Shown here one piece after another: positions 12,407 through 14,805 of a stretch of 14,805 nucleotides of DNA (the stretch's first letter is position 1; the number at the start of each line of letters is the position of its first letter). The notes beneath the pieces are model-generated. The model was given only the letters and a program-made list of their open reading frames with translations. It was not told where the DNA came from and made no database searches. The position numbers and the translations under genes were made by a program. The DNA lies in NCBI GenBank assembly GCA_001778275.1, contig MFGM01000074.1, positions 1 to 14,805 of the forward strand. Direction: 5' to 3'. This stretch comes from Candidatus Falkowbacteria bacterium RIFOXYC2_FULL_48_21. Lineage in GTDB: Bacteria; Patescibacteriota; Patescibacteriia; UBA11705; JABHMO01.

Positions 12407-12928
12407 ATGGATTATAAATCAAAAATTCGCGAGGTGCAGGATTGGCCGATCAAGGGCGTGAACTTCAAAGACATTACTACGTTGCTTCAGAATGGTGAAA
12501 TTTTTCGGTCGGTAATCGATGCCATGGCCGCGCCGTTTGCCAATGAAAAAATTGATAAAATCGTAGTGCTCGATGCGCGTGGCTTTTTGCTCGGCACGCC
12601 GATCGCATACAACCGCGGCATCGGTGTTTGTTTGGTTCGTAAAAAAGGCAAGTTGCCGTTCAAAACGGTTGAAGCGAGCTACATGAAAGAATACGGTCCT
12701 GATACGGTTTGCATGCACGAAGACACGGTAAAGCCGGGGGAGCGTGTGTTAATCGTTGATGATCTGCTCGCAACGGGCGGCACACTCGGCGCGGCCGTTG
12801 AACTGGTGGAAAAGCTCGGCGGGGTGATTGTTGGTGTAAGCTTAATAGTGGATTTGCCGTTTCTCGGTGGAAGTAAAAAGTTTGAGAAATATAATTTGAG
12901 ATGGCTGGTATCATACGACAACGAGTAA
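12407..12928 (+). CDS. apt: Adenine phosphoribosyltransferase
   Basis: A 173-residue cytoplasmic enzyme of normal family length that converts adenine and PRPP to AMP and pyrophosphate. It opens with KIREVQDWPIKGVNFKDITT, the typical Apt N-terminus with the adenine-contact region. LDARGFLLG corresponds to the usual EARGF segment. RKKGKLP is the flexible catalytic loop, and VLIVDDLLATGGT is the PRPP-binding signature. The start ATG gives the canonical N-terminus. It is followed, after about 100 bases of inverted repeats, by a methylthioadenosine phosphorylase that releases adenine, so the two genes form consecutive steps of purine salvage. No de novo purine genes are visible here. Confidence 0.95.
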   Translation: MDYKSKIREVQDWPIKGVNFKDITTLLQNGEIFRSVIDAMAAPFANEKIDKIVVLDARGFLLGTPIAYNRGIGVCLVRKKGKLPFKTVEASYMKEYGPDTVCMHEDTVKPGERVLIVDDLLATGGTLGAAVELVEKLGGVIVGVSLIVDLPFLGGSKKFEKYNLRWLVSYDNE

Positions 12929-13025
12929 GCGAATTAAGCGATTAAGCGAATTGAGTCCCTTTGGGTTTGTCAATCTCTCAATTCGCTTTCCCTTTTTAAT
13001 TCGCTTCAAATTCGCTTAATCGCTT
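12926..13025. repeat. Inverted short-unit repeats between apt and mtnP
   Basis: Left-hand units of 8-9 bases (TAAGCGAAT, TAAGCGAT, TAAGCGAAT) begin at the apt stop codon itself. Right-hand units are their complements (AATTCGCTT, TTAATCGCTT). A 17-bp stem can form between 12936-12952 and 13009-13025. Alternatively a 12-bp stem can form between 12944-12955 and 12977-12988, so the two hairpins compete. The array ends 6 bases before the mtnP start codon. Confidence 0.75.
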
Positions 13026-13031
13026 TTCCCT

Positions 13032-13754
13032 ATGTTTGGAATAATCGGTGGCTCGGGATTAGACGATCCCAAACTGCTACAAGACTACCAAGAAGTGAAT
13101 ATTGAAACTCCCTTCGGCAAGCCGGCCGGTTCAATTACGGTTGGCAAGATCAACGGCGTTGACGTGGCTATTCTCGCGCGGCATGGCAAGGATCATTCCA
13201 TTATGCCGACAAAAGTGCCATATCGCGCAAATGTTTGGGCGTTGAAAGAACTTGGCTGTACTCATATCTTGGCGACAACGGCTTGCGGTTCGTTAAAAGA
13301 AGAAATCGCGCCGGGTGATTTGGTGTTTCTTGATCAGTTCGTAGACTTCACCAAGCACCGCAACCTAACCTTTTACGAAGATAAAGTTGTGCACACACCC
13401 ATGGCCGATCCGTTTGATGCGACTTTACGTGGTAAGTTGGTTGACGCGGCGAAGGCGTTTGGGTTCAAGTATCATGAAAAGGGAACAATCATCACCATCG
13501 AAGGGCCACGCTTTTCCACCAAGGCGGAAAGCAATTTATTTCGTTCGTGGGGTATTGACGTCGTGAACATGTCAACGGTGCCGGAGGTAATTTTAGCGAA
13601 TGAACTTCAAATTCCTTATCAAGCAATTGCCATGGCCACGGATTATGACTGCTGGCGCGAGGGAGAGGAGGCGGTGACATGGGAGATGATAGTGGAGAGG
13701 ATGAAGGGGAATGCGGAGAGGGTGAAGCGATTATTGATCGCAATTATAAAATAA
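13032..13754 (+). CDS. mtnP: S-methyl-5'-thioadenosine phosphorylase
   Basis: A 240-residue member of the PNP/MTAP family that cleaves methylthioadenosine with phosphate to adenine and methylthioribose-1-phosphate. IGGSGL (4-9) and ARHG form the phosphate site. TIEGPRFSTKAES and NMSTVPEV bind the nucleoside, and MATDYDCW carries the two aspartates that favour 6-aminopurines (MTA/adenosine) over 6-oxopurines. It is somewhat shorter than the usual 260-290 residues, mainly at the C-terminus. The last about 75 bases are strikingly purine-rich (runs of GAG, GGG, AGG), unlike the rest of the gene. Its position after apt suggests a joint adenine salvage unit. No Shine-Dalgarno is present; the start follows the inverted repeats. 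Confidence 0.92.
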   Translation: MFGIIGGSGLDDPKLLQDYQEVNIETPFGKPAGSITVGKINGVDVAILARHGKDHSIMPTKVPYRANVWALKELGCTHILATTACGSLKEEIAPGDLVFLDQFVDFTKHRNLTFYEDKVVHTPMADPFDATLRGKLVDAAKAFGFKYHEKGTIITIEGPRFSTKAESNLFRSWGIDVVNMSTVPEVILANELQIPYQAIAMATDYDCWREGEEAVTWEMIVERMKGNAERVKRLLIAIIK

Positions 13755-13776
13755 GCGATTAGCTTTTATTTTGGTT

Positions 13777-13812
13777 ACCTACATCCTACCTTCCTACAAC
13801 CTACTCCCTAAC
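13777..13812. repeat. Degenerate CCTAC array
   Basis: Five 6-8-base units in tandem (ACCTAC, ATCCTAC, CTTCCTAC, AACCTAC, TCCCTAAC) in a pyrimidine-rich strand downstream of mtnP. It contains no gene. Confidence 0.65.
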
Positions 13813-13821
13813 TTATCCACA
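13813..13821 (+). promoter_or_regulatory. Single consensus DnaA-box-like 9-mer
   Basis: TTATCCACA, identical to the bacterial DnaA box consensus, 20 bases upstream of a promoter -35. Only one perfect copy is seen nearby, so it could be a regulatory DnaA site or chance. Confidence 0.3.
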
Positions 13822-13841
13822 GTTACCCCACCTGACCCCTT

Positions 13842-13870
13842 TTGACACCCGTTGACCTTGGTTGTAAAAT
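13842..13870 (+). promoter_or_regulatory. Promoter of the HTH/UXS unit
   Basis: TTGACA (13842-13847), a 17-base spacer, TAAAAT (13865-13870). Predicted start about 13877, inside the palindrome described next. Confidence 0.75.
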
Positions 13871-13885
13871 TAAAATGTATTTTAA
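13870..13885. promoter_or_regulatory. Palindromic operator candidate at the transcription start
   Basis: Perfect inverted repeat TTAAAAT-GT-ATTTTAA. It overlaps the end of the -10 box and covers the predicted start point, where a bound protein would block initiation. The first gene downstream encodes an HTH protein, so autorepression is a natural hypothesis. Confidence 0.5.
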
Positions 13886-13902
13886 AATCAAAACAAAGGT
13901 TT

Positions 13903-14145
13903 ATGGAAATAAACCATAACGAGGTGTACACGACCCAAGAAGCGCAGGGTCTTCTTAAAGTTAGTAAAAGCACGATAAAGCGGCTGATTAAGAATGGGAT
14001 TATTCGGGCGAATAAGGTTGGTGGAACTTATAGAATTATGGGTAAGGAGATTTTGAGGGCGGTTTCGCCGAAGGTGGAGAGTGATGCGGCTGAGATATAT
14101 CAAAAGATTAAGCATAAGGTCGCGCAAAAAATCAAAGAATGGTAA
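13903..14145 (+). CDS. Excisionase/MerR-like helix-turn-helix DNA-binding protein
   Basis: An 80-residue protein. Residues about 8-52 form a winged HTH of the HTH_17/excisionase class: VYTTQEAQGLLKVSKSTIKR is the typical entry into the first helices, and GGTYRIMGKEIL is the wing and last strand. The C-terminal 25 residues are a charged helix (EIYQKIKHKVAQKIKEW). ATG 13903 is chosen because it gives the canonical domain start and has AAAGG 3 bases upstream; a TTG at 13852 lies inside the promoter and is rejected. No integrase is nearby, so a transcriptional regulator is more likely than a true excisionase. It lies 9 bases before the decarboxylase gene and probably shares its transcript. Confidence 0.85.
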   Translation: MEINHNEVYTTQEAQGLLKVSKSTIKRLIKNGIIRANKVGGTYRIMGKEILRAVSPKVESDAAEIYQKIKHKVAQKIKEW

Positions 14146-14154
14146 TTTATCAAT

Positions 14155-14805
14155 ATGGATAAAAGAAGGATTCTTGTTACCGGTGGAGCCGGTTTTATCG
14201 GTTCGCATTTATGTCGTCGTTTATTGGACGAGGGACAAACTGTTTTATGCGTAGATAATTGTTTTACCGGCTCGAAAGAAAATATCGCGAGTTTATTGAC
14301 GCATAACGATTTTGAATTTATCCGCCATGATATTACCCAGCCGATATTGCTCGAGGTTGACCAAATCTACAATTTAGCCTGTCCTGCTTCGCCCGTCCAT
14401 TATCAATACAATCCCATCAAGACCATCAAGACCAATGTTATCGGTACTTTAAACATGCTCGGTCTGGCCAAACGGGTAAAGGCACGTATTTTGCAGGCTT
14501 CTACTTCGGAGGTTTACGGTGATCCGGCCGAGCATCCGCAAACAGAAACATATTGGGGAAACGTCAATCCGATCGGTATCCGTTCTTGTTATGATGAGGG
14601 CAAACGTTGCGCTGAAACATTGATGATGGATTATCATCGTCAGGGACACGTGGATGTCCGGATTGTTCGAATTTTCAACACCTATGGACCGAATATGCAT
14701 CCGGATGACGGGCGAGTGGTTTCAAATTTTATTGTGCAAGCGTTGAAAAATGAACCGTTGACTTTGTTTGGGAGTGGTGAACAAACGCGTTCATTTCAAT
14801 ACATT
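14155..14805 (+). CDS. UDP-glucuronate decarboxylase (UXS), truncated by window end
   Basis: An open frame from ATG 14155 runs without a stop to the window edge, giving the first 217 residues of a protein usually about 310 long. Motifs are canonical: GGAGFIG (10-16) with D34 for NAD, HDITQP, NLACPASP, STSEVYGDP with catalytic Glu119, RSCYDEGKR (Y146, K150), and IFNTYGPNM. The enzyme oxidises and decarboxylates UDP-glucuronate to UDP-xylose (or the 4-keto sugar). It is a clear relative of the SDR at 3359, which has lost the Glu. Its place after an HTH gene and its own promoter suggests it starts a second, regulated sugar-nucleotide or glycan operon continuing to the right. Confidence 0.93.
   Translation, partial: MDKRRILVTGGAGFIGSHLCRRLLDEGQTVLCVDNCFTGSKENIASLLTHNDFEFIRHDITQPILLEVDQIYNLACPASPVHYQYNPIKTIKTNVIGTLNMLGLAKRVKARILQASTSEVYGDPAEHPQTETYWGNVNPIGIRSCYDEGKRCAETLMMDYHRQGHVDVRIVRIFNTYGPNMHPDDGRVVSNFIVQALKNEPLTLFGSGEQTRSFQYI

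Noticed and set aside
12660..12921. Minus-strand frames inside apt
   Set aside because: They are shadows of apt, whose PRPP-binding motif and length are unambiguous.
12926..13025. CRISPR-like array
   Set aside because: Units are 8-9 bases with no regular unique spacers and occur in both orientations; no cas genes.
13777..13900. Replication origin suggested by a perfect DnaA box and AT-rich stretch
   Set aside because: Only one perfect box is present, and no dnaA, dnaN or box cluster is seen. The AT-rich part is a promoter with a palindrome.

Overview
The window looks like chromosomal DNA of a small-genome bacterium. My best guess is Patescibacteria/CPR. This is an inference from style, not from a marker gene: many genes have no Shine-Dalgarno sequence, coiled-coil and zinc-ribbon hypotheticals are frequent, purine supply seems to rest on salvage, intergenic regions carry short-unit repeats, and a glycan-assembly locus takes up about half of the window. 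No rRNA, CRISPR array, transposase or phage structural gene is visible.

Layout. 1-1510: tail of an unidentified gene with a terminator; a promoter driving a tRNA-Thr(TGT) that lies between two interrupted partial copies of itself; rpmG (bL33); a four-cysteine zinc-ribbon hypothetical; then a separate small gene with its own promoter and terminator. 1517-9553: a 17-bp hairpin, then a plus-strand surface-glycan locus: polytopic GT-C-like membrane protein, UXS-like sugar-nucleotide SDR, DPM-synthase-like GT2, DUF2304 membrane protein, second GT2, a membrane-anchored six-cysteine protein and two GT4 glycosyltransferases. Several of these genes overlap by 4 bp or abut. 9557-10106: two small coiled-coil proteins. 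10121-12337 (minus strand): a P-loop protein, tRNA-Trp(CCA), and a metallophosphoesterase-fold protein that has lost nearly all metal ligands. 12356-13754 (plus): apt and a methylthioadenosine phosphorylase, two consecutive steps of adenine salvage. 13842-14805: an excisionase-like HTH protein with a palindrome at its own promoter, followed closely by a canonical UDP-glucuronate decarboxylase that runs off the window.

How the genes fit together. The SDR enzymes would supply activated sugars. The GT2 and GT4 enzymes would build a lipid-linked or cell-surface glycan. DUF2304 and the GT-C protein would supply the membrane step. MTA phosphorylase releases adenine and Apt converts it to AMP. Points most worth a second look: the tRNA-Thr with displaced partial copies (one keeps the CCA that the intact gene lacks), the pseudo-metallophosphoesterase, the short-unit repeats upstream of start codons (one places ATGs in all three frames), and the HTH/palindrome/UXS module.
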